From Moraxella porci DSM 25326 (lineage in GTDB: Bacteria > Pseudomonadota > Gammaproteobacteria > Pseudomonadales > Moraxellaceae), in contig NZ_MUYV01000010.1 of assembly GCF_002014855.1 (NCBI RefSeq), positions 53,379 to 117,378 of the forward strand: 64,000 nt of DNA, written 5' to 3'. The notes below the pieces were generated by a model. It was not told the origin of the DNA. It searched no databases and worked only from the letters and a program-made list of their open reading frames with translations. Positions within the stretch are counted from its first letter, which is position 1. Each line of letters begins with the position of its first letter. The translations under genes and the position numbers were made by a program. This document shows positions 29,149 to 39,024 of this stretch, one piece after another.

Positions 29149-30972
29149 ATGCCTGTCGATTTTAGGATGCTACGCACCAAAGCCCGATACGCTGCTTATG
29201 CTCTGATGCTGCCTGCTTGGGTTGGCATGCTGCTATCCATGCCTGCCAAGGCCAGTGATGATACTGTGACGCCCACCCAAAACCACGCCCAAGCTTATCC
29301 TTATGGACTTGATGCCAAAAAGCTGCGACAAATCAGCGACGCTGTCGGCTGGCGACGGCTGCTGCTGTTTTCAGATCATCAAAAATCAGCCGATCAAAGC
29401 AGCTTAGATAACCCACGATTCTTTTTGGCGCCCACAGGTCATCAGGATGCGCATGCTGAGCTGATCGCGATGCTAGAGGCGATGCAGGCGGGAGATGCTG
29501 ATGCGCTGTGCCGTTTCGTGGCGCGTGTGCATTATCTACAGGATGAGCTGGCGAAGATGGGCATCGACAGCGGCGTGGCAGGTGATGAGTGCGCAGATTT
29601 TCAAGCATTTGCCAAATCCTTAAATGCCAAGCATCTGTCATTGGTCTTTGCCGAAGAGCATCCTAATAATATCGCTTCGGCTTTTGCGCATGTATTGATG
29701 CGCGCTGATGATGATCAAAGGCAGGACGCGCAGGCGATGGCGATCAATTACACTGTGCAGTCTGATAGCCCTGATCCGATGATCCGCTCGACGCTCAAAT
29801 CCTTGGTTGGCGGCTATCCGGGGGTGATGGAGATCATGCCATTTTCCAAAAAGGCTGAAGATTATCTGGTGAAAGATGAACGAGATCTGTGGCAGTTTGA
29901 GCTGGATTTGACCAGCGAGGAAGTGGCGCAGATCATCCGTCATATCTGGGAGGTCAAGGACATGGCGCGGCCGTACTTTTTTACCCATGATAATTGTGCC
30001 ACCGAGATCGTGCGTTTGATCGATGTGGTGCGACCACAGGCCAATCTGCGCGCGCATGTCGGCAAAATCGTCATCCCCTCGCGTATCGCATCGATTTTGG
30101 CAGACCAAGGTTTTGTGCGCAGCCAAAAGTTCATCCCATCCAACGCCACCATCCGCCAAGCCGCCTTAAATCACGGCCAAGCGATGGATCCTGATAGCAT
30201 ATTGCCCAGTCGCAACAATCCCATCCATGCCACACCCGTGCATCGCATTGGGCTAGGGGCAGGGATGGATGATCGGCACGATGACCGCGCGGTCTATGGC
30301 GTGCAGATCAATGCCGCTTATCAAGATCTGCTGGATAATCCCAATGGCGTGCGAGCGCTGCTCGATGTCAGACTGCTGTCGTTGGATGTCATCAAAGATG
30401 CTGAGAAAGCAAAAATCAATGAGCTGACCATCTTTGCCACACGCAGCCTAAACCCTGCCAACACCGCCAAAAATAACGCCACCGATCCTACAGGCATCGG
30501 CAAAGCCACCGGCATGCGACTGGGCTTTATCCAAAGTTTTGATGCCTCAAGCACCGCCAATGAAGATCATCTGGTGATGGATCTGGGCATCCAAAAAGGC
30601 AAATCTTGGGCGCTGGGTCAGGCAAGAGCGGGCAGTGGTGAGATCGCGGACACGGTATGCTATGCGCTGGCTGATGGCGGCGTGCAAGTTGGCCGCATCA
30701 ATCAAGGCTATCGACTTGGGCTGGGTGCAGTGGCAGGCTGCGTGCATTATGCTACGCCAAGGCTGCGCGCGATGGCGGAGGTATCACTGCCTTATTATTA
30801 TCATCCTGATCGCGCCGATGGTGTGCGTTCGGGCTATCTGCAGCCATCTGTGCGTGTCGGTATGCAAGCGGACATCGACCGTGTGCATGCACTGCGCTTG
30901 ACGGCCAAGCACGAAAAATTATATGACAGTGATAACACTCAAGCCATGCTGTCACTACAGCGCTATTTTTGA
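29149..30972 (+). CDS. DUF4105 (Lnb-like) protein with C-terminal barrel-like domain
   Basis: After a signal peptide (AWVGMLLSMPAKA), residues ~60-300 match the DUF4105/Lnb N-terminal domain: GWRRLLLFSD, RFFLAPTGHQD, SAFAHVLMR, GGYPGV, DERDLWQFELDL and FTHDNCATE. In the related Lnb lipoprotein acyltransferase the His and Cys of such motifs are catalytic; here His181 and Cys283 are in place. Residues ~350-607 alternate strand-like segments and end in LSLQRYF, a C-terminal aromatic as in outer-membrane beta-barrels. That suggests an outer-membrane location. AGGA precedes the ATG. A SDR-like gene follows 30 bases later. Confidence 0.7.
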   Translation: MPVDFRMLRTKARYAAYALMLPAWVGMLLSMPAKASDDTVTPTQNHAQAYPYGLDAKKLRQISDAVGWRRLLLFSDHQKSADQSSLDNPRFFLAPTGHQDAHAELIAMLEAMQAGDADALCRFVARVHYLQDELAKMGIDSGVAGDECADFQAFAKSLNAKHLSLVFAEEHPNNIASAFAHVLMRADDDQRQDAQAMAINYTVQSDSPDPMIRSTLKSLVGGYPGVMEIMPFSKKAEDYLVKDERDLWQFELDLTSEEVAQIIRHIWEVKDMARPYFFTHDNCATEIVRLIDVVRPQANLRAHVGKIVIPSRIASILADQGFVRSQKFIPSNATIRQAALNHGQAMDPDSILPSRNNPIHATPVHRIGLGAGMDDRHDDRAVYGVQINAAYQDLLDNPNGVRALLDVRLLSLDVIKDAEKAKINELTIFATRSLNPANTAKNNATDPTGIGKATGMRLGFIQSFDASSTANEDHLVMDLGIQKGKSWALGQARAGSGEIADTVCYALADGGVQVGRINQGYRLGLGAVAGCVHYATPRLRAMAEVSLPYYYHPDRADGVRSGYLQPSVRVGMQADIDRVHALRLTAKHEKLYDSDNTQAMLSLQRYF

Positions 30973-31002
30973 TCCAAAAATCACAGACATAAGGAAAATC
31001 CA

Positions 31003-31887
31003 ATGGCACATTATCTGATCATCGGTCAAGGACGCATCGGCAAGCCACTGGCCAAACAGTTAGCCATCACAGGGGTCGATCAAGGCGACACTGTCACGAC
31101 CGTTGCCAGAAGTCATCATCAGTATGATGAGGATCATATCCGATTTTTACAAAAAGACGCCAGAAGTCTGACGGCTGACGATGTGGCAGGTGTGACGCAT
31201 ATTGCCATCATCGTGACGCCCAGATCGCCAACAGGTGCGCGCGCGACCGCGAAGGATTATCAAGACAGCTATCTGGCGGTCTGTGAGCATCTGTCACAGC
31301 TGGCAGACAGCTTTGATGCGTGGCATCAACATCTTCAGCAGATATTATTCGTGTCATCGACGGCCGTCTATGGCGAGAATGATGGCGAGTGGATCGATGA
31401 GCGTACGCCTGCTGTGCCATCAAGCCCGACCGCCCAAGTCCTCAGACAAGCCGAAGTAGTACTGCAAACGACTTTTGGTGACAAAGCAGTCGTCGTGCGA
31501 CCAAGCGGCATCTATCATCTGGACAGCACGCGGCTGATCGATCAGGCAGCTGATGCACATCAGTCAGGCGTGCCAAGCCATCATTATACCAATCGCATCA
31601 TGGATAGCGATCTGGTGACGGTGCTGGTACAGATTATGCTGCTATCATCCCCAAAGCTGATCTATCTGGCCACAGACAGCATGCCTGCCACAAGCCTTGA
31701 GGTGCTAAGCTTTATCGCCAAACAGATGTGCTACCCACCGCCCAAGCCCATTCAGACCCACCCAAGCGGCAAGCGAATCTGTGGCAACATCGATCCTGCG
31801 TGGCTAAAGTTTGCTGATTATCGAGCAGGCTATCTGGCGGTGATGGCAAAATACCGCGCCGAGCATGGGATGATGACTGATGATTAG
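31003..31887 (+). CDS. NAD(P)-binding epimerase/dehydratase-like protein (YeeZ-like)
   Basis: The N-terminus has a nucleotide-binding fold, HYLIIGQGRIGKPLAKQL. The catalytic SDR segment appears as ILFVSSTAVYGENDGEW, with VVVRPSGIYHL after it. This matches the atypical short-chain dehydrogenase group that includes E. coli YeeZ. The substrate is unknown. AAGGAA lies before the ATG. It is 30 bases after the DUF4105 gene and likely co-transcribed. Confidence 0.78.
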   Translation: MAHYLIIGQGRIGKPLAKQLAITGVDQGDTVTTVARSHHQYDEDHIRFLQKDARSLTADDVAGVTHIAIIVTPRSPTGARATAKDYQDSYLAVCEHLSQLADSFDAWHQHLQQILFVSSTAVYGENDGEWIDERTPAVPSSPTAQVLRQAEVVLQTTFGDKAVVVRPSGIYHLDSTRLIDQAADAHQSGVPSHHYTNRIMDSDLVTVLVQIMLLSSPKLIYLATDSMPATSLEVLSFIAKQMCYPPPKPIQTHPSGKRICGNIDPAWLKFADYRAGYLAVMAKYRAEHGMMTDD

Positions 31888-31963
31888 GGCGGATGAATAG
31901 GGGCGATTTACCGATGAATAATCAACTGCTTAAACAAATGACCAAGTTTTATGTGGATAAAAC

Positions 31964-31992
31964 AAAGCCATCTTAATCTGCAAGATGGCTTT
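31964..31992. terminator. Bidirectional terminator between epimerase-like and amidohydrolase genes
   Basis: AAAGCCATCTT (31964-31974) pairs perfectly with AAGATGGCTTT (31982-31992) between two convergent stop codons. Confidence 0.8.
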
Positions 31993-32005
31993 ATCTTTGG
32001 AGCGA

Positions 32006-33013
32006 TCAATTAAAATGCTTGGCAAATAGTCGCTTGGCGTTATCAGATAAGATGGCTTGCTGTACCGATGGCGCAAGATTGCTGCGCGTAATGTAGTCGC
32101 AGGCGCGCGTGTATTTGTCAAATTGAAAATAAGGAAAATCCGACCCCATCATCATGCGCTCACTGCCAAAGGTCTGACAGCTGCACTGCAATGCCTGTGG
32201 ATGAAAATTGGCGGTATCAAACCAAAACTGCGACAAGCTTTGCCATGGACTGTGATCAAACGCCTGCCAGTCATTGTAGTTATCCTCGATGCGCTGCATC
32301 ACAAACGGCAAAAACCCGCCCAAATGCGCCACATGAAATTGGATGTTGGGAAACTTTTGGGGGATGTTAGCCTTTAAGAGCTGTAGCACCGCCACCGTAT
32401 CTTCGATGGGCGCGCCCACCACCCAATGCAGATCAAAGTCATTGACCATCGGTGATGCTGCACCGCAGCCTGTGGGATGAATGTAGATCACCGCACCCAT
32501 CTCATCCATCGCTTGATAAAATGGCAACAACTTGGGATCGGCGATGGACATCTCGTTTTTGATGAGTGTGTTGATGGCGATGCCCATAAAACCCAGCTCA
32601 TCGATGCAGCGACGCGCCTCAATGATGGCTTCATCCACATAAGGCAGCGGCACTGCACCATATGCCAAGAAGCGATCGGGGTATTGCTTGATGACATCGG
32701 CATACAGATCGTTGATTTGGCGCGCCATTGCGGCCGCTTGATCGGCGCTGCCCCATGACGGACTTTGTGGTGTGGCGGACAGCACTTGATACTGCACGCC
32801 TGCTTGATCCATCATTTCGATGCGTGCTGACAGATCGCGACTATCCACCATGGCGTGATCAACGCGCGCATCGGCAGTGGCATCGCTTGCGCCTGCTTGT
32901 TGCATCAGTGATTTTAATTGATCCAAATACTCCATGCTCCACAGATGTGCGTGCGTGTCGATATGGCCATCGGTGGGGCGTGTGGCGGTGTGAGTGTCAG
33001 AATGCGTGTTCAT
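32006..33013 (-). CDS. Amidohydrolase-family protein (ACMSD-like decarboxylase)
   Basis: A 335-residue metal-dependent TIM-barrel protein. The HxH metal site is in HIDTHAHLWS, followed by QYQVLSATPQSPSW and RFLAYGAVPLPYVDEAI. A later His lies in FHVAHLGGFLP and the Asp in GSDFPYF. This layout is that of the amidohydrolase 2 / aminocarboxymuconate-semialdehyde decarboxylase group, acting on aromatic carboxylates. The substrate is unknown. GGAGAG precedes the ATG. It lies downstream of the anion-transporter gene on the same strand, but a terminator separates them. Confidence 0.82.
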   Translation of the reverse strand: MNTHSDTHTATRPTDGHIDTHAHLWSMEYLDQLKSLMQQAGASDATADARVDHAMVDSRDLSARIEMMDQAGVQYQVLSATPQSPSWGSADQAAAMARQINDLYADVIKQYPDRFLAYGAVPLPYVDEAIIEARRCIDELGFMGIAINTLIKNEMSIADPKLLPFYQAMDEMGAVIYIHPTGCGAASPMVNDFDLHWVVGAPIEDTVAVLQLLKANIPQKFPNIQFHVAHLGGFLPFVMQRIEDNYNDWQAFDHSPWQSLSQFWFDTANFHPQALQCSCQTFGSERMMMGSDFPYFQFDKYTRACDYITRSNLAPSVQQAILSDNAKRLFAKHFN

Positions 33014-33200
33014 GATCTCTCCATGTGGTTATTGGTGATTTTTTGTGGATAATCGATACATCCGTGAATGTGGTTATTAGTATAACGCTATTATAACTGC
33101 TGCGCTGGTGTGTTTTGTTGCGCGATCGAGTGTTTTTGTCAATTTTTATCACGCGTTTTATCCTGCTTTTTGTGATCTGATGAGTGATGTGAATTATCAA

Positions 33201-33232
33201 AAAAAATGGCCTGCACGAGGCAAGCCATTTTA
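33201..33232 (-). terminator. Terminator of the SLC13 transporter gene
   Basis: AAAATGGCCTGC (33203-33214) pairs with GCAAGCCATTTT with one mismatch, and on the minus strand is followed by eight T. Confidence 0.8.
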
Positions 33233-33244
33233 GGTTAATTGGTA

Positions 33245-34714
33245 TTACCAATAGCCCAGTACTTTCCACCAAGCGCCGCCAATGATTAAAAATACCAAAA
33301 TATTCACCACGCTCATCACAAAGCCAGCTTTCCACCATTCGCCCAAAGTGGTATAGCCCGAGCCGTAGATGACAGGTGAGGTGCCTGTGGCATAGTGCGT
33401 CAAGGTCATCATCAGGCTAGATGCAGCCGCCATCGATAGTGCAAAGAACATCGGTGGTGCGCCCAGCGCAATGCCTGCGGTCAAAAACGCCCCAAACATC
33501 GCGGTGATGTGCGCTGTGGTACTAGCGAACATATAATGCGCGTACATATAAGCCACAAGCAGCAATAAGCCTGCCGTCATACCATTTAGGCCAAGACCAC
33601 TGATGCCAACCTCAAGGCTTTGGCTAAACCATGCGATCAGACCCAGTTTATTCAAAAAAGTCGCCAACATGATGAGTGCTGAGAACCAGACAATGGTATC
33701 CCAAGCGCTTTTTTCATTGATGACATCCTCCCAAGTCAGCACGCCTGTTAGTAGCAGCAGGCTAAGACCCAAAAAGGCGGTGGCAGTGGCATCGATGCTA
33801 AAACCAAATAAGAAATTTGGCACGCCAGCCCAGCACAGTAGCAAGATCCCAAAGATAAAGAACATGATGATCTCATCTCGGCTCATTTTGCCCATTTTGA
33901 CGAGTTCATCTTTGGCAAATTGCACGGCATTTGGGGTGTTTTTGATTTTTGGGGGATACAAAAAATACAACACGATCGGCATTAAGATAAACGCGACAAG
34001 TCCCGGTACCAGCATGGCGATCGCCCACTGGCTCCAGCTTAAGCGAAATTCACTGCCCAGACTTTCGGCGATCAGATTGACTACCAATGGGTTTGGCGCT
34101 GTGGCGGTGATGAACATCGCTGAGCTGATCGGATTACTGTGATAATTGACCAAAGACAGATATTTACCCATCAAGCCTTCGGTATTTTTGTCAGGCGTTG
34201 AGTCATAGCTGTCAGCGATCGAACGCATGATCGGGTGCATGATGGCACCACCACGAGCGGTGTTACTTGGGGTGACAGGTGCCAAGATCAGCTCGGACAA
34301 GGCTAAGCTGTAGCCGATGCCGATGGTTTTTTTGCCCCAGACGGCGATGAACAGATAGCCGATGCGTCGCCCCAGACCAGTCTTGAGCAGACCGCGTGAG
34401 ATCATGATGGAGATACCGATCAGCCAGATCAGCGAACTTGAGAAATTCGACAGCGCATCTTCCATCGCTTGCTTGGCATTGCCATCTTCGGTGGTGATGC
34501 CAGTGATCGCCACGAGCATGATGGCGATGATAGAGATCGCACCGATGGGCATGGCTTTGCCGATGATGGCAGCGATGACGCCGACAAACAGTGCCAACAA
34601 GCTCCATGCTTGATCGGTCACGCCATCAGGTGTCGGAATGAAATAGATGATGGCAGCCAAAGCCAGAGCAATGGCCATCGGAATGGGCTTAAAGCCGATT
34701 TTGGGATTGTTCAT
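33245..34714 (-). CDS. SLC13/DASS-family anion transporter
   Basis: A 489-residue inner-membrane protein of the CitT/YbhI type that moves di- or tricarboxylates. Signature segments are TPSNTARGGAIMHPIMRSI, HSNPISSAMFITATAPNPLVV (the SNT-type substrate motif) and ATGTSPVIYGSGYTTLGEWWKAGF. The substrate (citrate, succinate, 2-oxoglutarate or tartrate) cannot be resolved. ATG 34714 was chosen; the open frame continues 15 codons upstream without homology. It diverges from valS. Confidence 0.88.
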   Translation of the reverse strand: MNNPKIGFKPIPMAIALALAAIIYFIPTPDGVTDQAWSLLALFVGVIAAIIGKAMPIGAISIIAIMLVAITGITTEDGNAKQAMEDALSNFSSSLIWLIGISIMISRGLLKTGLGRRIGYLFIAVWGKKTIGIGYSLALSELILAPVTPSNTARGGAIMHPIMRSIADSYDSTPDKNTEGLMGKYLSLVNYHSNPISSAMFITATAPNPLVVNLIAESLGSEFRLSWSQWAIAMLVPGLVAFILMPIVLYFLYPPKIKNTPNAVQFAKDELVKMGKMSRDEIIMFFIFGILLLCWAGVPNFLFGFSIDATATAFLGLSLLLLTGVLTWEDVINEKSAWDTIVWFSALIMLATFLNKLGLIAWFSQSLEVGISGLGLNGMTAGLLLLVAYMYAHYMFASTTAHITAMFGAFLTAGIALGAPPMFFALSMAAASSLMMTLTHYATGTSPVIYGSGYTTLGEWWKAGFVMSVVNILVFLIIGGAWWKVLGYW

Positions 34715-34942
34715 GATACACCCATTTTTATAACTAAAAAGCAAAAAAGGACACCGCAACCGATGTCCCTATGGATTAAAATGATGTTATTGTGATCGTG
34801 ACTGTATTATACGCCAAATAAATTCATAAAAAAAGTAAGGATTTAAAATCATCCAGCAAAAAGTATTTTTATGAAAAATACCAACCAATTTAGTCTGAAA
34901 ATTTCAGCAGAAAAATCCCCCACAAATCCCCCAAAACTTGTT

Positions 34943-34958
34943 AAAATAGTACTATTTT
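34943..34958. repeat. Perfect 16-bp palindrome upstream of valS
   Basis: AAAATAGT followed directly by ACTATTTT, centred about 32 bases before the valS ATG, in a 268-base divergent promoter region. It could be an operator for a dimeric regulator or simply AT-rich promoter DNA. Confidence 0.4.
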
Positions 34959-34982
34959 TATGTATAAATTTGAGAGCTGATT

Positions 34983-37901
34983 ATGACCAATAACACCATC
35001 CAAACTGCCCTAGATCGCTTATCTTCCGCCTATAATCCTGCCGAAATCGAAGCAGGGATGTATCAAGGTTGGGAGGATGCAGGTTATTTTAAGCCTGATT
35101 ATAGTAAGTCAAAAGCCTTCTCTATCGCCTTGCCACCACCGAATGTCACAGGCTCACTGCACATGGGACATGGTTTTAATAATGCCATCATGGATACACT
35201 GACTCGCTATCATCGTATGATGGGCTACAACACGCTATGGCAAGCAGGTACTGACCATGCAGGCATCGCGACACAGATGGTCGTTGAGCGTCAGCTTGGC
35301 CTACAGGGTATCAAGCGTCATGATCTTGGCCGTGAAAAATTCCTAGACAAAGTGTGGGAGTGGAAAAACGAATCGGGCGGCAACATCACTCGCCAAATCC
35401 GTCGCCTAGGCTCATCGGTGGACTGGAGCCGTGAGCGATTTACAATGGATGAAGGTCTATCAAAAGCTGTCCAAGATGTATTTGTCAAGCTGTATGATGA
35501 TGGGCTGATTTATCGTGGTAAGCGTCTAGTGAACTGGGATATCAAGCTTGAGACAGCGTTGTCTGATCTAGAAGTTGAAAACCATGACGAACAAGGCTCA
35601 TTGTGGCACTTTAAATATTTCTTTGAAAATCAATCTCTTACCACCAAAGATGGTCAAAATTATCTCGTCGTAGCGACCACGCGTCCTGAGACTTTGCTTG
35701 GTGATGCAGCGGTGGCGGTGCATCCTGAAGATGAACGCTATGCACACTTGATCGGACAAAATATCGTCCTGCCGATCACTGGCCGTATCGTACCAATCGT
35801 GGCGGATACTTATGTCGAAAAAGACTTTGGTACAGGCTGTGTCAAGATCACCCCTGCGCATGATTTTAATGACTATGAAGTCGGCAAACGCCACAATCTA
35901 CCACTGATTAATATCTTTGACAAAAACGCCAATATCCTAGCAGATATGCAGGTGTATGAGAGCCTAACTCAGCGTGAACCAACGCTTGAGGTGACACCAT
36001 CTGACTATGCAGGTCTGGCTCGTTTTGATGCTCGCAAAAAACTGGTGGCAGATGCCGAAGCTCAAGGCTGGCTTGAAAAAATCGAACCGCACGCACTCAA
36101 AGCACCACGAGGCGATCGCAGTGGCGAGATTGTTGAGCCGTATTTGACCGACCAATGGTATGTCGCCATCGATGCGCTAGCCAAGCCTGCCATTGAAGCG
36201 GTCGAAGATGGTCGCATCGAGTTTGTGCCTGCACAGTACAAGAATATGTACATGGCGTGGATGCGTGATATCCAAGATTGGTGCATCAGCCGTCAGCTGT
36301 GGTGGGGTCATCGCATCCCTGCGTGGTATGACGATAAGGGTGGTATTTATGTGGCACATGATGAAGCTGAAGTACGCAGTAAGTACAATCTGTCTGCCGA
36401 TGTCGCCTTGCGTCAAGATGAAGATGTGCTGGATACTTGGTTTAGCTCAGGTCTGTGGACATTTAGCACGCTGGATTGGGGTAATGATGCCGATGATGGC
36501 AAGGCACTGGCGACTTTCCATCCGACCAGTGTACTGGTGACTGGCTTTGATATCATCTTCTTCTGGGTGGCTCGCATGATTATGCTGACCATGCATTTTG
36601 TCAAAAATGCTGATGGCACGCCACAAGTACCGTTCAAGACCGTCTATGTGCATGGCCTAGTACGTGATGGTCAAGGTCAAAAGATGAGTAAGTCTAAAGG
36701 CAATGTGCTAGATCCGATTGATTTGATCGATGGTATCGACCTAGAGAGTTTGGTGGCGAAGCGCACCACGGGTCTGATGAATCCAAAAGATGCTGCCAAA
36801 ATCGAAAAAGCGACGCGTAAAGAATTTGCTGATGGTATCGAAGCATTTGGTACTGATGCACTGCGTTTTACTTTCACAAGCCTTGCCAGCACTGGTCGCG
36901 ATATTAACTTTGATATCAAGCGTATCGAGGGCAACCGCAACTTCTGTAACAAGATCTGGAACGCCACTCGCTTTGTACTGATGAACTGCGTGGACAAAGC
37001 AGGCAATGAGCTACCAATTGATAAAGCCGCCAACAAACAGCTGTGGGAGCTGCCCGAAAAATGGATCATGAGCCGCCTAAGCTCAACCATTGCAAGCATC
37101 CATGAGGCGATGGCGACTTATCGTTTTGACTTGATGAGCCAAGCGATTTATGAGTTTATTTGGAATGAGTACTGCGACTGGTATGTCGAACTTGCCAAAT
37201 CAGCACTCAATGACGACAGTGTCAGCGATGATCGAAAAGCACAGATTCGCTATGTGCTGATTCATGTGCTTGAGGTTGCGATGCGATTTAGCCATCCAAT
37301 CATGCCGTACTTGACCGAGAGCCTATGGCAGACGGTTGCGCCGCTGATTGACCGTAAGACGACTGACAGCATCGTTATTGCTGATTTCCCTGTGGCAAAT
37401 GCCGATGATATCAGTCGTGAGACTGAGCAGGATATGGCATGGCTACAGGCGCTCATCGGTGCAGTGCGTAACATCCGTGGTGAGATGAAGCTGGGTAATG
37501 CTGTGCGTCTGCCTGTACTACTACAAGGCGTGAATGATGCTGAGCAAGCATCGCTAAGCCGTATCGCCAATCAGTTCAAGGCATTGGCAAAAGTTGAGAC
37601 GCTGACCATTGTCGCTGACAGTGATGAAGTGCCGCTATCATCATCGAGTATGGTGGGGCAGGTCAAGGTGCTGGTACCAATGAAAGGACTCATCGACCCG
37701 ACAGCGGAGCTAAACCGCCTAGCCAAAGTCTCTGAGAAGCTACAAGCACAAGCTGATGGCATCGCTCGTAAGCTATCAAACGAAGGCTTTGTCGCCAAAG
37801 CACCTGAAGCAGTGGTCGCCGCCGAAAAAGCCAAACTTGATGAGCTAAACACTCAGCTTGCCGAGATTGCCAAGCAGGTGGAGCAGTTGAGGGCGTTGTA
37901 A
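34983..37901 (+). CDS. valS: Valine--tRNA ligase
   Basis: A 972-residue class I synthetase. The HIGH region is [15 protein letters not shown] and KMSKS reads [12 protein letters not shown]. The editing domain shows [10 protein letters not shown] and the tail is a coiled coil ([15 protein letters not shown]). GAGAG precedes the ATG. The last gene of ordinary composition before an AT-rich island, it ends at 37901 and overlaps a candidate promoter for the next gene. Confidence 0.97.
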   Translation: MTNNTIQTALDRLSSAYNPAEIEAGMYQGWEDAGYFKPDYSKSKAFSIALPPPNVTGSLHMGHGFNNAIMDTLTRYHRMMGYNTLWQAGTDHAGIATQMVVERQLGLQGIKRHDLGREKFLDKVWEWKNESGGNITRQIRRLGSSVDWSRERFTMDEGLSKAVQDVFVKLYDDGLIYRGKRLVNWDIKLETALSDLEVENHDEQGSLWHFKYFFENQSLTTKDGQNYLVVATTRPETLLGDAAVAVHPEDERYAHLIGQNIVLPITGRIVPIVADTYVEKDFGTGCVKITPAHDFNDYEVGKRHNLPLINIFDKNANILADMQVYESLTQREPTLEVTPSDYAGLARFDARKKLVADAEAQGWLEKIEPHALKAPRGDRSGEIVEPYLTDQWYVAIDALAKPAIEAVEDGRIEFVPAQYKNMYMAWMRDIQDWCISRQLWWGHRIPAWYDDKGGIYVAHDEAEVRSKYNLSADVALRQDEDVLDTWFSSGLWTFSTLDWGNDADDGKALATFHPTSVLVTGFDIIFFWVARMIMLTMHFVKNADGTPQVPFKTVYVHGLVRDGQGQKMSKSKGNVLDPIDLIDGIDLESLVAKRTTGLMNPKDAAKIEKATRKEFADGIEAFGTDALRFTFTSLASTGRDINFDIKRIEGNRNFCNKIWNATRFVLMNCVDKAGNELPIDKAANKQLWELPEKWIMSRLSSTIASIHEAMATYRFDLMSQAIYEFIWNEYCDWYVELAKSALNDDSVSDDRKAQIRYVLIHVLEVAMRFSHPIMPYLTESLWQTVAPLIDRKTTDSIVIADFPVANADDISRETEQDMAWLQALIGAVRNIRGEMKLGNAVRLPVLLQGVNDAEQASLSRIANQFKALAKVETLTIVADSDEVPLSSSSMVGQVKVLVPMKGLIDPTAELNRLAKVSEKLQAQADGIARKLSNEGFVAKAPEAVVAAEKAKLDELNTQLAEIAKQVEQLRAL

Positions 37902-37949
37902 ATTATTAAAGCAATTGGGTATAATTGGGTCATTCTGCTCAATTATACC
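37896..37949 (+). promoter_or_regulatory. Promoter and operator-like inverted repeat of the three-gene island
   Basis: TTGTAA (37896-37901, which includes the valS stop) and TATAAT (37920-37925) are 18 bases apart, a good sigma-70 fit. The -10 box lies inside one arm of an inverted repeat: GGTATAATTG (37918-37927) and CAATTATACC (37940-37949), perfect over 10 bp. A protein binding it would cover the -10 and start region. There is no T run, so it is not a normal terminator. Confidence 0.5.
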
Positions 37950-37974
37950 ATTCATTTAAATATAGGAATTTAAC

Positions 37975-39024
37975 ATGACACAACCCATTCAAAGAATTAT
38001 TTTTGGTAGTCCGGGAACTGGTAAAAGCCATTTGATTAAATCAGAAATCATTCCCTATGAATTAGGAATTGATGAAAAAGCAAACCCTGAAAATGTAATT
38101 AAAGCCGTATTTCACCCCGAATATACTTATGGGGATTTTATGGGGAAATTATTACCCATTACAAGGGCAGGAAAGGTAGAGTACAACTTTTATGAAGGTC
38201 ATTTTTTAAAAGCCTTAGCACAAGCCTATAAAAATATGATCCTTGTTCACGATAAAAATGGACAAAAATTATCAGAACCAAATAATGTCGTATTGGTAAT
38301 TGATGAAATTAACCGTGGTAATTCATCGGCAATTTTTGGCTCCGTATTTCAATTATTGGATAGAGATAATGATGGTTGGTCAAGTTATGACACAAGTATT
38401 AATGGTGTAGCTTTTCTAAGATTATTAGAACTAATAGGATTTGGTTTTGGTTATGATGGCAATGGCAATGTTGATGAATATAAATTAAAAGGCTTTGAAA
38501 ACGCTAAAAAGCTAGAAACCTTTCAACCTAAATTGGCATATTTAAATTTTGATTTAGTTAATAAAACAATCAAAATCCCACCAAATCTCCATATTATTGC
38601 TACAATGAACACTTCGGATAATTCTATTTATCATATGGATACTGCCTTTAAACGCCGTTGGGAATGGCAATTTATTGATGTTAATTCTGATTTGGTTAAA
38701 ACAGATGGTATTGCCTTTAAATCTGAAAGTGAATGGATTGATTTTATTGAAAAATTAAATCAATTTATCAAATCCAATCATAGCTATATTCGTGGTATTG
38801 AAGATAAACAAATTGGTAGATATTTCATTAAAGCTAATTCTCAAAATCAAATTGAATATTCCATCATTCAAAGTAAATTAATGTTTTTTATTTGGGACAG
38901 TGTCTTTAATCGAGACAAAAAACCTTTGTATGAACTTTTGGATATGGATAAAGATGAATTAGTTACTTTCGGTGATTTTGCCATAAAGGTCAAGGAATTT
39001 GTTAAAGCCATACAGGAAAGATAA
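37975..39024 (+). CDS. McrB-type AAA+ ATPase/GTPase, defence-associated
   Basis: A 349-residue P-loop motor of the McrB group. Walker A is GSPGTGKS (11-18). Walker B with the McrB hallmark is VVLVIDEINRGN (105-116). The sensor is ATMNTSDNS (209-217) and an arginine-finger-like pair is in FKRRWEWQF (225-233). In E. coli McrB a DNA-binding domain precedes the motor; here the motor begins at residue ~6, so target recognition must lie in a partner. Base composition is clearly AT-rich compared with valS. Its stop and the next start overlap by one base (TAATG). Confidence 0.88.
   Translation: MTQPIQRIIFGSPGTGKSHLIKSEIIPYELGIDEKANPENVIKAVFHPEYTYGDFMGKLLPITRAGKVEYNFYEGHFLKALAQAYKNMILVHDKNGQKLSEPNNVVLVIDEINRGNSSAIFGSVFQLLDRDNDGWSSYDTSINGVAFLRLLELIGFGFGYDGNGNVDEYKLKGFENAKKLETFQPKLAYLNFDLVNKTIKIPPNLHIIATMNTSDNSIYHMDTAFKRRWEWQFIDVNSDLVKTDGIAFKSESEWIDFIEKLNQFIKSNHSYIRGIEDKQIGRYFIKANSQNQIEYSIIQSKLMFFIWDSVFNRDKKPLYELLDMDKDELVTFGDFAIKVKEFVKAIQER

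Noticed and set aside
34715..34982. T-box or tRNA-like leader before valS
   Set aside because: No T-box core sequence or terminator/antiterminator pair was seen.
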